64,000 nt of DNA, taken from the NCBI GenBank assembly GCA_963377175.1, contig CAUJNA010003247.1, positions 519,501-583,500 on the forward strand, given 5' to 3'. The notes under the pieces are model-generated. The model made no database searches and was not told the origin of the DNA. It saw nothing but the letters and a program-made list of their open reading frames with translations. Both the position numbers and the translations under genes were made by a program. Below are positions 54,270 to 64,000 of the stretch, one piece after another. This DNA is from Effrenium voratum. Its lineage: Eukaryota; Sar; Dinophyceae; Suessiales; Symbiodiniaceae. Numbering within the stretch: the stretch's first letter is position 1; the number at the start of each line of letters is the position of its first letter.

Positions 54270-54578
54270 TAACTGCGAAATGGAGGCTTGGCAAATCCGA
54301 GTCATCGATTGTACAATCACCAAGGGGCCCCTTTCGTAAGTCCCAGCCATCTCCCCGAGAGTCCGCAAGGATGGCTCAAGAGTGATGTGCAAAGCTGGCT
54401 GAGTTGCCAACAGCCAAGGGTCCATTGCGAAGGGTCACTCATGTTGAGCATGCAAGGTATTCCCCTGCGCTGGCCATGATCAGAAACTGCCTTGCCTGGC
54501 GGCCGCTTCTCTACACGCTACGGAGTTCACCCGCCCACTGAAACTAACGTGCGAGCTAGCACACGGGGGCAACAAAAA

Positions 54579-54682
54579 TATGGCCATGGGGTCAAAAGCC
54601 AAATCGTACCCCCAGTGAACATCCCAATCCCCACTAAAATAGGTTCCCAAATTGGTACCATTGGTTTTCACCCACAGCCATA
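54579..54682 (+). repeat. family D element
   Basis: TATGGCCATGGGGTCAAAA and TTTTCACCCACAGCCATA around CCCCCAGTGAACATCCCAAT; no matching flanks. Confidence 0.65.
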
Positions 54683-55194
54683 TGTCCTTGCCGTCACCTC
54701 CAGCCTCTCCCCTTACAACCAGTTTTTTGCCCGAGCCGCAAGCGTTTTAGTAGCCCGAGCCTGTGGCTCGAATTCGAGATTCAAATCCTTCTGGACCCAA
54801 CCCCCGCAAAGCAACGGCAGCAACGGTTTGACAGCTCAAACATTTGGCTGGGCTCTTGAGTTTAAACCTTGGAAGAGCTCGGCCAAATATACCACAACCC
54901 CCAATTTCAACCCAGGGCTGATGGGCATGTCCCCAGTTTTGGTGGGGCGGTTCCTCACTTTTGGAGGGGAACACCCCTATATTATATGAATGAGCGGTTC
55001 AACTCATCCGCGGTTCCCATCTTATAGAAAAAACTCGCTTCCCGAGTGGACTCGCCAAAAACGGTCTGAACTGTTCACTTACCACCAAAATGGTCTTTCT
55101 TCCCAAAACGTTTAAAGATGAACTCAGGGGGGTTGAGAAAACCCACAAGACCTTGGGACTCCTCAACCCCACTTTTCCGGCGGAACGCCGCATT

Positions 55195-55275
55195 CCGACG
55201 CATTCCGCTCCTGCAGCGCCTGGCTGCTTTTCTGCTGGCTCAAGGAGGTGGAGATCCCCCTGGGCGAGCGGCAGC
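55195..55275 (-). CDS. exon-like segment
   Basis: Minus frame SCRSPRGISTSLSQQKSSQA then LQERNASECG with about 92% GC3. A plus frame (AWLLFCWLKEVEIPLGERQL, stop) is also plausible. The family A element at 55352 lies upstream in minus sense. Confidence 0.4.
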
Positions 55276-55351
55276 TTTGAGCTTTGGGCCCAAAAGGCGG
55301 ACCGGTCACCCCCGACGGCCCGGCGGCCAGCCCTTTTGAGCGCAACAACTT

Positions 55352-55481
55352 CTGGGCCCTCCAGTAGAGAGGTTGGAATCAGTTGGTACCAACTCTCCTC
55401 TTTTCTTTTTCTGTGGCCTATTTTAGTAGGGGAACCCCAAAAAAGTCGGTAACAGGGCACTGGCACTGCTGGGGGACCTAG
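55352..55481 (+). mobile_element. family A TIR element
   Basis: Left end worn (CTGGGCCCTCCAGTAGAGAG), right end CTGCTGGGGGACCTAG. A minus open frame crosses from it into EGPEVVALKRAGRRAVGG. Confidence 0.7.
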
Positions 55482-56638
55482 TTAATGGACGCGACTGGAG
55501 CTTTTTCAGCGCAACCACTTGAATTGCATGCTAGCCTGTGCTGCCCTGAGTTTGCTTGCCAGCCTTTTTTGTGCATGTTTTTTTTGCGTGCACTGGGCTC
55601 GGGTGAGCACCCACCCCAGGGTGGCTCGCAACAACAAAAAAGGCCCGCCAAAAAATGATGGGTGGTCCGCTAGTTGTCCCTTGAAGCTACCCAACGAAAC
55701 ACCCAATTGTCTTCCCGGGGTGGTTCAAAGGACAACCACAAGGAAACCACCCAGTGTTAGGGGGGGTTGCGATTCCCATGTTGAGATCTCTGTTTATCGG
55801 GTCCAAACGCTCATCCGGCCAAGGGCGGCCCTTGAAGCAAAAACCAGCTCCCGCCCTGCTAACATTTTAAACTTGTGGGTTACCATGGAAACCCAACCAC
55901 TGAACCAACTGAAAGCGGAAGAAAACCTAAGGAACCGGATGGCTGGACACCACCAAGCTACCTCGACAGTCGGCCTTCTGGAGAGTCGCGTGGCGGGGGC
56001 CCGAAGCATTCCAACACGCTGGATGGAGGATGGCGCGAACGGACTGCCATTTCAACTTCACCCCCCCCCCCCCGAGTTTTGGGAACCCAGAATGAGACCC
56101 AAGCCTTTTTAAGCAGTTTTCGATCTTGGGGACACCCACAGCTGCGCACATGGCTTCAATTGCACATGCCGATTTTTGGTTTGGGCTTCATCACTGCCCC
56201 AGATTCACCAGTCCTCCCCCCCAAAAGCCCAAGACAATCATGACTTGGGCCAATTCTCGCAAGGCGAGTTCTGGCCCAACTGGTCGATTCCTCGTGAGAA
56301 TCTGAATGCCCAGCACCAAACATCTTACGCTTGGTTGGTTTGGGAACTGGGGATTTGAGCCCCTATCCCCTGGTGCTTGTGGGCAAATGGGAAACCACCC
56401 CTAACTAACCAAAAACCGCTGTGCTCCAAACCGCCGGATTCTGAAGACATGAGCCATGGCCATTCAGTGCGAACCCCGGCGCGTCAACTTCACATGCCAG
56501 CAACAGGCCGATTCAGATCGGCCTGTCAGCCTAGCTCCCCCCATCTAACAAAAATGGGACAGGATTTCACCACGGAAAGAATGACCCAGCATGACGTACA
56601 GCTATCAAAACGTAACATGTGAACACCTGTTTGCTGAA

Positions 56639-56746
56639 CATTAGAGAGGTTAAAGTAAGGGTACCCCTTTTTCTGTTGTCTATTTTGGTAGGGGAACCCT
56701 CCCAACCAAAAAAGGGGAGAGAAGAGCACCTAGCTGGGGGACCTAG
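56639..56746 (+). mobile_element. family A element, left-truncated
   Basis: TTAGAGAGGTTAAAGTAAGG to TAGCTGGGGGACCTAG. It follows a minus-strand exon-like frame whose end meets CTAG|GTCCCC. Confidence 0.7.
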
Positions 56747-56869
56747 AAGAGACCCTTCCCCCCAAAAAAAACACGGCAGTGGGAGCCATGAGTTGCAAGC
56801 GGCCCGAAGGGGGCGCTCTGCGTGCCATCCTCCTGGTTCGTCCTGGCGCAAGATGTGTTTTTCGCGCAG
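56743..56869 (-). CDS. exon ending at a family A donor
   Basis: From GCCCCAG to CTAG|GTCCCC the minus frame is open throughout: LREKHILRQDEPGGWHAERP then LRAACNSWLPLPCFFWGEGS. GC3 is moderate. Ends in phase 1 at the element edge, like the exons at 7085 and 20913. Confidence 0.42.
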
Positions 56870-57482
56870 CTGGGGCAAACAGATAAGACGTTTTGCAGAT
56901 TATTCTAAGGGTTTTTGTACTACACCCTAGGAATACACCCACTATTGACCCCATTTAGGCACATTTCCGGATAAAACCGTGTTATTTTGAACAATTCTGG
57001 GTCATGTCCCAAGGGCGTAATCCCAGGTGTAATGCAAAACCCCTCAGGATTATGTTTCATACTTGGTCCACCCTAAGATAGAAAATACTTGTGGGGAGAT
57101 ATGGCATATCAGAAATATGGGTTTTCCTTGGAAAATGATTGTCTCCATGTGCAGTCCGCAAAAACCAAAAAGGGAAGAGGCGAATTTTGGTGAACCGTCC
57201 AAAGGAAGCCATGACTCAACATACCATTGGAAAGTATCTTTGGTTTTGATGTGTTTTAACACACTCCCTCACGGTACACGAGCTTGCCCAGTGTACTTTG
57301 CTTGACCTTCACATTCTCTCCTCACAGACCTCATGCCTTCCATTTGGATACCCAGACCCCGCAAAACCTGGTTACAACTCCAAGAAGCCAACATCTCAAA
57401 AACGTGCGCCAGGATTCGCAAAAAAGTGTCCAACTGCTCCCTCCCCCTATCACTATAGCAGGTACGAACCCAGGCCCAAAGG

Positions 57483-57600
57483 GAAAGGTGGGCCTTTCGC
57501 TGCGGATAGTCACGCTGCGGCTGCGCGGCCGAAAATGTGCCACGGTGCAGGGGGGCTCCGCCTGAAGGCCGGTCGGCTGCTTGCGGCAGGCGGGGACCTT
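57483..57600 (-). CDS. exon-like segment with SRSVTIR
   Basis: Minus frame VPACRKQPTGLQAEPPCTVA then HFRPRSRSVTIRSER, about 83% GC3. Shares SRSVTIR with 53975-54065. Plus frames are also open. Function unknown. Confidence 0.38.
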
Positions 57601-57880
57601 GTGGCTGCCCAAAAAGAATCACCTTAAACCAGCACCCCTCCACCACTGGTTTTTGGACAATATCAGTTGGGACCTTGTCTCAAAACGGATGACGGCTTCG
57701 CGGGAAGCGGTTGAGCGACAGTTTTTTAGTGGGCCTCCATTGATTTCTTTGATCTCTAGAAGGAGCATGCCATTCTGGAAAAAGGGGGCTGTCTGTCTTG
57801 TCTTACCACGAGGCACCGCTCACATGGCGGCTTTCCAGCACCAGCCAGTCATCAAACAGATGCCTATGTTCGCACACCAA

Positions 57881-57965
57881 CTAAGTCCTCCAGTAGAGAG
57901 GTTAGAAACCTTTTTCTGTAGTCTGTTTTAGGAGGGGAACCCTCCCCAATAGCTGGGGGACCTAG
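57881..57965 (+). mobile_element. family A TIR element (short copy)
   Basis: CTAAGTCCTCCAGTAGAGAG to TAGCTGGGGGACCTAG; interior shortened. No matching flanks. Confidence 0.7.
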
Positions 57966-58149
57966 GTCCCAACCCAAATCAACGCTTGGGGGAACCGTTG
58001 GGAGGCCGCCTGTCTTGGTCCCCCAACCGCCCATTCAGCCCAAAAACGTGGACCAACTCCAAAACAAGCCACGCCCAAATAGGATACCCAAAACAGATGG
58101 CTCAGTCTTGTCGGTGTGTTCGCCCTCTTTGCTTTGAACCAGCCCCCAA

Positions 58150-58285
58150 CACACACACACACACACACACAATGATAATAGTAAAAATACTAATAAAGAT
58201 AATAATAATAAGGATAATAATAAAGATGACAATAGCAAAGATAACAATTATAATAACAATATATCAATATATGTATATATATATA
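58150..58285. repeat. (CA)n and AT-rich microsatellites
   Basis: (CA)10 at 58150-58171, then ATA/ATAATA and TATATG runs. Confidence 0.9.
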
Positions 58286-58311
58286 TGTGTATATAAAGTG
58301 CAGAACCCGCT

Positions 58312-58430
58312 TTTCCTCGCGCCTCGTCCGAGTTCTCCTCGGAGTTCTGCCCTGGCGAGTTCTGGGGTCCGCCCAGCTTGCTGGTGAAGAGCCGCGTAAG
58401 GCTCCGCCTGGCACGAACCCCGTGGCCGGG
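58312..58430 (-). CDS. exon-like segment
   Basis: After GTGCCAG, minus frame RSLTRLFTSKLGGPQNSPGQ then NSEENSDEARGK, high GC3, basic then acidic. Edge candidates include GCGAG|GAAAAG (GA donor). No family recognised. Confidence 0.45.
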
Positions 58431-59327
58431 CGGGTGGGTCAAATGGTCACCTGTCCAACCCTTGGAAGGGTGGCAAAGAACCATGTTCCTTGCAGCCCCT
58501 TTCCAAAAATCAACAGAAAAATCTGGTCTGGCGGGTCAAATGGGCACCTGTCCCAGGGGGTCTTTTTGCCACCTTTGGCGGAACAAAGCTTGATCGACCC
58601 CCCATTTAGTAAAGGATTCCTTTTTGACAGGGGAAAAGCCAATTTTCTCACGAAAGGTGGCGGAAAGACACCCCTGACCTGTCCAACCCTTGGAATGGTG
58701 GCACAGAACTGTGTTGTTTGCAGCCCCCTTCTAAAAATGAACAGAACCTCAATAAAACTGTTTGACTCCGCAAGCTGGGCCAGACTCGCATGATAGCTTG
58801 CAAATTCCATCTAAAAATGCAACCAGTGAACCCCAAAGCATGGCTGCTAACCCTAGGTGGTTTCCCGGGCAGAATAAGCCCAGGTGGCATCCCCAAATCT
58901 GCTCCAAACCACCCAAGCAGAGCCTATTTAGGAGAAAACGCTATCCCGTTCGCTTCCGGAAAACCACAAAACAAATGCAGCTCTTCGAAAGGGCATCCAC
59001 GACAAAACGCAATGCCGTGGCACAGAAATGGTCTGAGGCATGCATGTTGGAACGGCTCAAACGACCAGCTAGTTTTCAAATGAGCTCGCTCCAAGTCAGG
59101 CCGGCCGACCCGGCACTGGGAAGTTGAGTAATCAAACGGAACAAAACACTCCAAGGCAGCCCATGGTCCTTGGTAAGGCCTTGTTTGCGCTCCCCCTGAA
59201 GGCAAGATCTAAAGGGGATCCTTGGTGGCTTCATGTGAGTCATGGGAACCCCGGATCCAAGTAGATCCTCTGGTTTAGAGGGGGTCCAAATCACTTTTGG
59301 AGGTCTTCCTAAAATAGGACGGGCTTA

Positions 59328-59420
59328 TCAATCGGCCCGCCTTCTCCTTCGCTTCTTGATGATGCGCCGGACGATGACATCCACCATCTCAGCAGAGACC
59401 ATGCCGTCGTTGTCCTTGTC
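59328..59420 (-). CDS. terminal exon with EF-hand-like loop
   Basis: 30 codons plus TGA after CACTGAG: DKDNDGMVSAEMVDVIVRRI then IKKRRRRRAD. Positions 1, 3, 5 (Asp), 6 (Gly) and 8 (Val) of an EF-hand Ca2+ loop are present, but Glu stands at position 11 and Met at 12, so Ca2+ binding may be weak. The C-terminus is a strongly basic tail. High GC3. Likely the C-terminal end of an EF-hand protein; the upstream half of the hand must lie in another exon. Confidence 0.55.
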   Translation of the reverse strand, partial: DKDNDGMVSAEMVDVIVRRIIKKRRRRRAD

Positions 59421-59689
59421 CTCAGTGACCGAATGGGGTTTAACAAACACGCATGCAAAAGATCAAGCAACATACCCAGCCCTTTTGATTTCCTTCTGGG
59501 AACATTGAAGATTGAAGATTCAATTTCGCAACCAGCCTACTCATTGGCCATATGAGCATGAGGTTCCAAAGAAAAGCAAAAAAACGCGCGACAAGCAACA
59601 AACGCAACAAAACATAACATGAACTAAGAAATGAACAACATAGCAACGAAACAAGCCGACACAACACAACACAAACAAATGGCAAACAA

Positions 59690-59933
59690 ACAATCTGCAA
59701 CCAACTGACCAACCAACCAACCAACCAATCAAGCAACCAAGCAACCAACCAAGCAAGCAAGCAAACAGACCAAGCAAGCAAACAAACAAAAAAGAAACAA
59801 CAAAGAAACGCGTCGCAAACAAAACAGCGCAAACATACACACGCACAAGAACAAACACAAACACAACACCAAACAAACAAGGACGCAAACAAGCAAACAC
59901 TCAAGCAACCAAGCAACCAACCAACCAACCAAC

Positions 59934-59976
<43 letters not shown>

Positions 59977-59990
59977 CAAAGCAAGCAACA

Positions 59991-60045
<55 letters not shown>

Positions 60046-60050
60046 GAAGG

Positions 60051-60104
<54 letters not shown>

Positions 60105-60240
60105 CAGACAGACACAGACACAGACACAGACACAGACACAGACACAGACACAGACACAGACACAGACACAGACACAGACACAGACACAGAGACAGAGACA
60201 GAGACACAGACAGACACAGACAGACAGACAGACAGAACAC
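59690..60240. repeat. compound microsatellite (CAAC/GCAA/CAGACA)n
   Basis: AACC and AACA units, then about 170 bp of GCAA units (59935-60105), then about 80 bp of ACAGAC units. The long minus open frames here encode only periodic Cys/Leu/Val peptides. Confidence 0.97.
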
Positions 60241-60244
60241 CTCT

Positions 60245-62390
60245 CACAATCAAGAAACAACAGCAACGTAACAGTAAGTGCCTGCAACCCCCTTTGAATT
60301 GTCAGAACTGGTCCCTCCCACCAAGTTGGCATACCAACGGCCCTAGCCCACAAATGGCTCCCAAGCAATCAAGCCTTTTACTAGGCTCCCGTGATTTCCT
60401 TGAGAAGTTGATCATTCTTGTGGGTTCCCGTCATCCACTTTTTGGAGGCCGCAAGACAATTTCAAAAGACGATTCAAACGACCACGTGGCCCCTGCCCAT
60501 GACGGTGAATCTTTTCTACCATCATGTGGGATGAATTTGAGGGTGGACCCTTTGGCGGAAAGAAGCATCATTCTGTGGGGATTTATGTCCAACTTTTGAG
60601 GTGGTTCTCTACTAAATGTCAAACTTCCCACCCTGCCTGCCCCGTGGGCGCTGCAAGATCAAATTCCACCCGAAAGGCTGACGGATCCAAAAAACGACCG
60701 TAGAACCGACGTCAGGCCCAAGGCTCTAAGTACATGAACAACCGGTGGAGTTTCCTCTCCAACAGGTTCTCTACCTGAGCGCTCGCACTTCCGCAAGCGA
60801 GGGCCCACTGAACGGGTTGCGTGGGCGTATGTAGGCCCCCGAGTTGTACAGGTGCGACAATTGTTTGACTACGTGTATATATATATATATGTGTGTGTGT
60901 GTATACATATATGGTACGCCGTGCATACATTATGCATGCATAGATAAATGTATACACATGTATACATGTGTATATATATATATATGCGTGCATGTGCTAT
61001 ACATACATTACACACACGTATGCATTGACATGTATACCTACATTTATTATACATACATAGACATTTATAATTATAAATATATATGTTTATGTATATATTG
61101 CGCATATGAATGGTTGGAATAATGCGGTATCCCCCACAAAACCACCAAAATGGCTACCCTTTCATGGAACCTGACGGGCAATACCCAGAATACCATGTCC
61201 CTCTTAAAGAGCCTGGCAAGTTCCATGTCGGTGCAACGGTAACGTATGTTTTTTCATGCATATGGGTGCGTCTTGTTTGACAACATGTTTGTGGTTTCAA
61301 AGGGAAACCAAAACCACAAGGGCAAGCACATCCGTGTATGTTGTTGTTTTTTTTTGGGGGGGGGCTTCCCTAAGGAAACAAGAAGACACCCATATATGTT
61401 GGATACCCGACTTCCGAGGATAAGGCAAATGGAAATGGGCATATCTCAAACATAGCGGGATCCCCCAAAAAAGAAGAATAGTTATACATGGTCGGTTTGC
61501 TTTTGGCTTCCCTTTAACCCCAACCCAAACTTGTGAGGTAGCCCTATAACGCTCCCAAAATGGGTGGCTTTCGCCCTATTCTCCGCCGTCTCCCAATAGT
61601 AAAGATCTTAATGGAAACGCGAACAAGAAAAACAGCAGGCTTCAGGGCAACACGTCTCTCTAACTACCAGTCCTTAAACGGCTAAATGCCAAGGCTGGTC
61701 AAGACATGGGCATCGTCACTGAACCCAAAGATCACCCCTTAGGGAGTCAAACCTGAGTGAGCATTCCCCCAGCCAGCAAACGAATCAACAATTTGATCAC
61801 CTGTTAGAACTTCAATCACAAATCCAATGGCTTCCAACATCTCTCTCGAAACTACCATGTCTTTACAGAACTCCTGATAGCTCCCTAGCTCCCTCTTTAA
61901 AGGCAAATTTGGATACCCCCAGCTCCTTGGCTAGAGGAACAAGCCATGAAGAGGCAAACGTCCCTGCCACGCGGCATCCTTGCTGCCTTCGTCCGGCCTC
62001 AGTCGCAAAATTCGGAGCGGCTTGATCTGCAGTTCTCTTGATCTGTTTGCACAGCGGTTCCAAAACCTGAAAAGAGGGATCCCCAAGTACCTTCATTTTC
62101 ATTTTTGCATTATGGGTTCTGGCTCCTTTCACCCCCAAATCAGTGGAACCGCTCGCCTTAAGGTAGACCCCCCATGCCACAAGCTGTCACTACAAAGGAC
62201 TAGTGCTCACCAAGACGACCCGAAAAATGTCACTACAAATGACTAGTGGGTGAATCACACGGAGAATCTCCCCAGCCCCCCCCCCCTTCCCACCCATCTC
62301 TAGGGCGGGAATACTGGAGAGATGACCCTTTCGGCATATCGGCCGCCAGGAAACCCCTAGACCTCAGGCTTGGGGCTGGCTCGGTTTTCC
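60245..62390. other. no recognised gene; AT/TG microsatellites
   Basis: TA/TG/CATA runs at 60872-61090. No exon-like island was recognised; 61145-61240 has a short inverted repeat (CATGGAACCTGACGGG / CCTGGCAAGTTCCATG). Confidence 0.4.
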
Positions 62391-62395
62391 CCCCC

Positions 62396-62479
62396 TTGCG
62401 ACCATCCCTTCCGCTCGTTGCCACGGCGCTTTCCCTTCGCCGCGTTGAACATGCGAGGCAGCATCGCGGAGACCCGCAC
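62396..62479 (-). CDS. exon-like segment, basic
   Basis: After GCATTGTAG, minus frame VRVSAMLPRMFNAAKGKRRG then NERKGWSQ; strongly basic. Possible donor CAAG|GGGG is non-canonical. No family recognised. Confidence 0.38.
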
Positions 62480-62484
62480 CTACA

Positions 62485-63205
62485 ATGCATGGGGCATGGA
62501 GCTGCACGCATGTGCATTAAGATAGGCCTACTTAAACACATGCACAAATGCATATGCATGTATGCATGTGGCCGAAAACATGTATTCTGGTGTAATGGTG
62601 TGACCCAAAATGGCGCACCGTTTGGTCACAAGAAGACGTTCCTGTAGTATTTGCCGGATATATGTTCCATGACCCCCATACACCCCACGATTGAAGGGGA
62701 CTTGTGGCTGGGGGCGCATCTCAAAACACAGCAAGTAGTTGCTCGTCTTGGAAGCTCGACAGAAACCTGACACGAATGGTAAAGAAATAGCATTGTAGGG
62801 CATGAGCTTTTAGGGAGCTCGTCAACAATTTGCCCCGACACTTGGGGGGGACGCACGCCCTGACGTGTGCAAGTCGACCAGCCGCAATCAAATGCGGAGA
62901 CACCAAGGACGAACATGTGTAGAGGAAGGCTTCTATTTCGCGGTTCCAGGCGACCGGAAACCCGGGAATTTATCACACCCGTGTTGACCAATGGAACCCA
63001 TGTTGACAGGGACCTGGGCTCCAGAACCCCTATCCAAGCGTATTGACTCACCTCCCCTCGTTTTTTGTGCCAAAAAGGTCGTCCAAGTGCAACTCGGGAA
63101 GTCCTGGGCTGTTCAAAATGGAGCGTTGACCAATCCCATACTCCTATTGAAAACCAACTCGTTTCGATCTTGTGGACTTCCTTTGAATAGCCCACTTGTA
63201 GGCTT
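62485..63205. other. no recognised gene
   Basis: No repeat-family copy or supported exon. Confidence 0.4.
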
Positions 63206-63208
63206 ACA

Positions 63209-63310
63209 CTCACTTGCCCAAAAGACCTGGAAATACAAGGCTTAACCTTTTGGAACGTTGACCATGGACCAAATCAGAGACCCCAGAAGGCCAGATTAGG
63301 TCGACTCGCC
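63209..63310 (+). repeat. family B element, right end worn
   Basis: Perfect left end CTCACTTGCCCAAAAGACC and ACCTTTTGGAACG; right end lost. Confidence 0.6.
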
Positions 63311-63861
63311 GGCAAAGCGCGTGCAAGACCACCCCATCCTACCCTACCCCATGAACCCGGAAAACCCAACCCCCCCACCCCCGAATGAACCTGGAAAACC
63401 CAACCCCCCCCCACCCCCCCATGAACCCGGAAAACTGCGAAACAGGCAGTTTTCCGTTCCACGCGAACTTGTCTCCAAGAAGCCATCCGGGTGAAGCGGT
63501 TGAGGCGCGTGGCCTCCCGGGCTAGGCAGCAAGTGGGTGGAAGTCCGCGTGGACACATTCCTTTTGGGGGAATCCCAATGAGCAAAAGGATTCTTGTTGG
63601 GTGCATGCCTCTACCGGAGGTGCGGAAAAGGAACAATCAGCTCGGTGCCAGCACATCCCAACCACTAGTTGCCCAGTCCTTCCCCCCAACCACTCACAAG
63701 GTTAAGCACCTTGGCCCGCCAAGTCTCTCAAACCAAAGTTTGCCAATCTGCACCCCAACTGCCCCCAAAACCAAAAAACCACCGGCATCTGCAGCTTTCT
63801 GCGCGTCGAGCTTAGAATCATTTGGTACCCACATGTTTTCCTTTTTGGTCTAATTTGTCGT

Positions 63862-63931
63862 AGGGGCCCGGACCCTCCCAACCAAAAAAAGAAAGGGTGA
63901 AAGAAAGTTGGCACGTAGCTGGGGGACCTAG
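63862..63931 (+). mobile_element. family A element, right half
   Basis: AGGGGCCCGGACCCTCCCAA to AGCTGGGGGACCTAG; left half diverged. Confidence 0.6.
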
Positions 63932-64000
63932 TTGAACTTTTAGTGGGAATGGAAACTACCACTAAACACTGAAAGGCCAAAAGGCTAAAAGGCTAAGTTG

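Noticed and set aside
59440..60253. Open frames of 155-266 codons on minus rich in Cys, Leu and Val
   Set aside because: They translate GCAA and ACAGAC microsatellites and are open only because of the repeat unit.
1..64000. Dinoflagellate spliced-leader relic (CCGTAGCCATTTTGGCTCAAG-type), CRISPR arrays, rRNA genes, bacterial operons
   Set aside because: Looked for by eye and not found; the tandem repeats present have no spacer structure.

Overview
The window looks like nuclear DNA of a dinoflagellate, probably a Symbiodinium/Suessiales-type alga. This is inferred from four things. There is a 1.6 kb interstitial tract of TTTAGGG-type telomere repeat. There is a decayed LINE whose reverse transcriptase, zinc-finger and GPPCETWS-type C-terminal domains match, from memory, elements common in dinoflagellate genomes. 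Short GC3-rich exon-like islands are scattered in repeat-filled, lower-GC sequence. Short inverted-repeat elements occur every few hundred bases. No bacterial operon, organelle gene, rRNA or complete tRNA was seen. Species cannot be named from sequence alone.

Layout. 1-4.8 kb: exon-like islands, microsatellites and dispersed repeats. 4.8-7.0 kb: degenerate telomeric tract flanked on both sides by copies of a TCATCTGCGCCCACA motif. 7-9.4 kb: exon-like segment and two larger inverted-repeat elements. 9.47-13.48 kb: the LINE, on the minus strand, broken by frameshifts. 13.5-63 kb: about 35 small exon-like segments, nearly all best read on the minus strand, separated by long stretches full of short terminal-inverted-repeat (TIR) elements and microsatellites. 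There is a 365-bp near-perfect palindrome at 50.2-50.6 kb and very long simple repeats at 52.2 and 59.7-60.2 kb.

Main observation. At least six short TIR families (called A-F here) recur, and every recognised copy of A, B, C, D and F lies in the same orientation. Complete copies of A, B, C and E are flanked by 4-bp direct repeats. They begin CT and end AG, or carry AG|GT in the TIR. In three places (20.7-21.05, 30.46-30.85 and 44.69-44.94 kb) an element fills a putative minus-strand intron, and the exons on both sides join in frame. These families therefore behave like introner elements, DNA transposons that create introns. An unrelated hAT-like MITE with an 8-bp target duplication sits inside one C copy.

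Genes. The exon-like segments give too little sequence to name proteins. The best functional clue is a terminal exon with an EF-hand-like loop at 59.33-59.42 kb. Others suggest a membrane helix (30.5 kb), a basic serine-rich segment (44.7 kb) and coiled coil (42.4 kb). Exon calls rest on codon third-position GC, open frames and splice-site words, without transcripts. Because GC-rich islands can look coding on both strands, strand is uncertain where stated.
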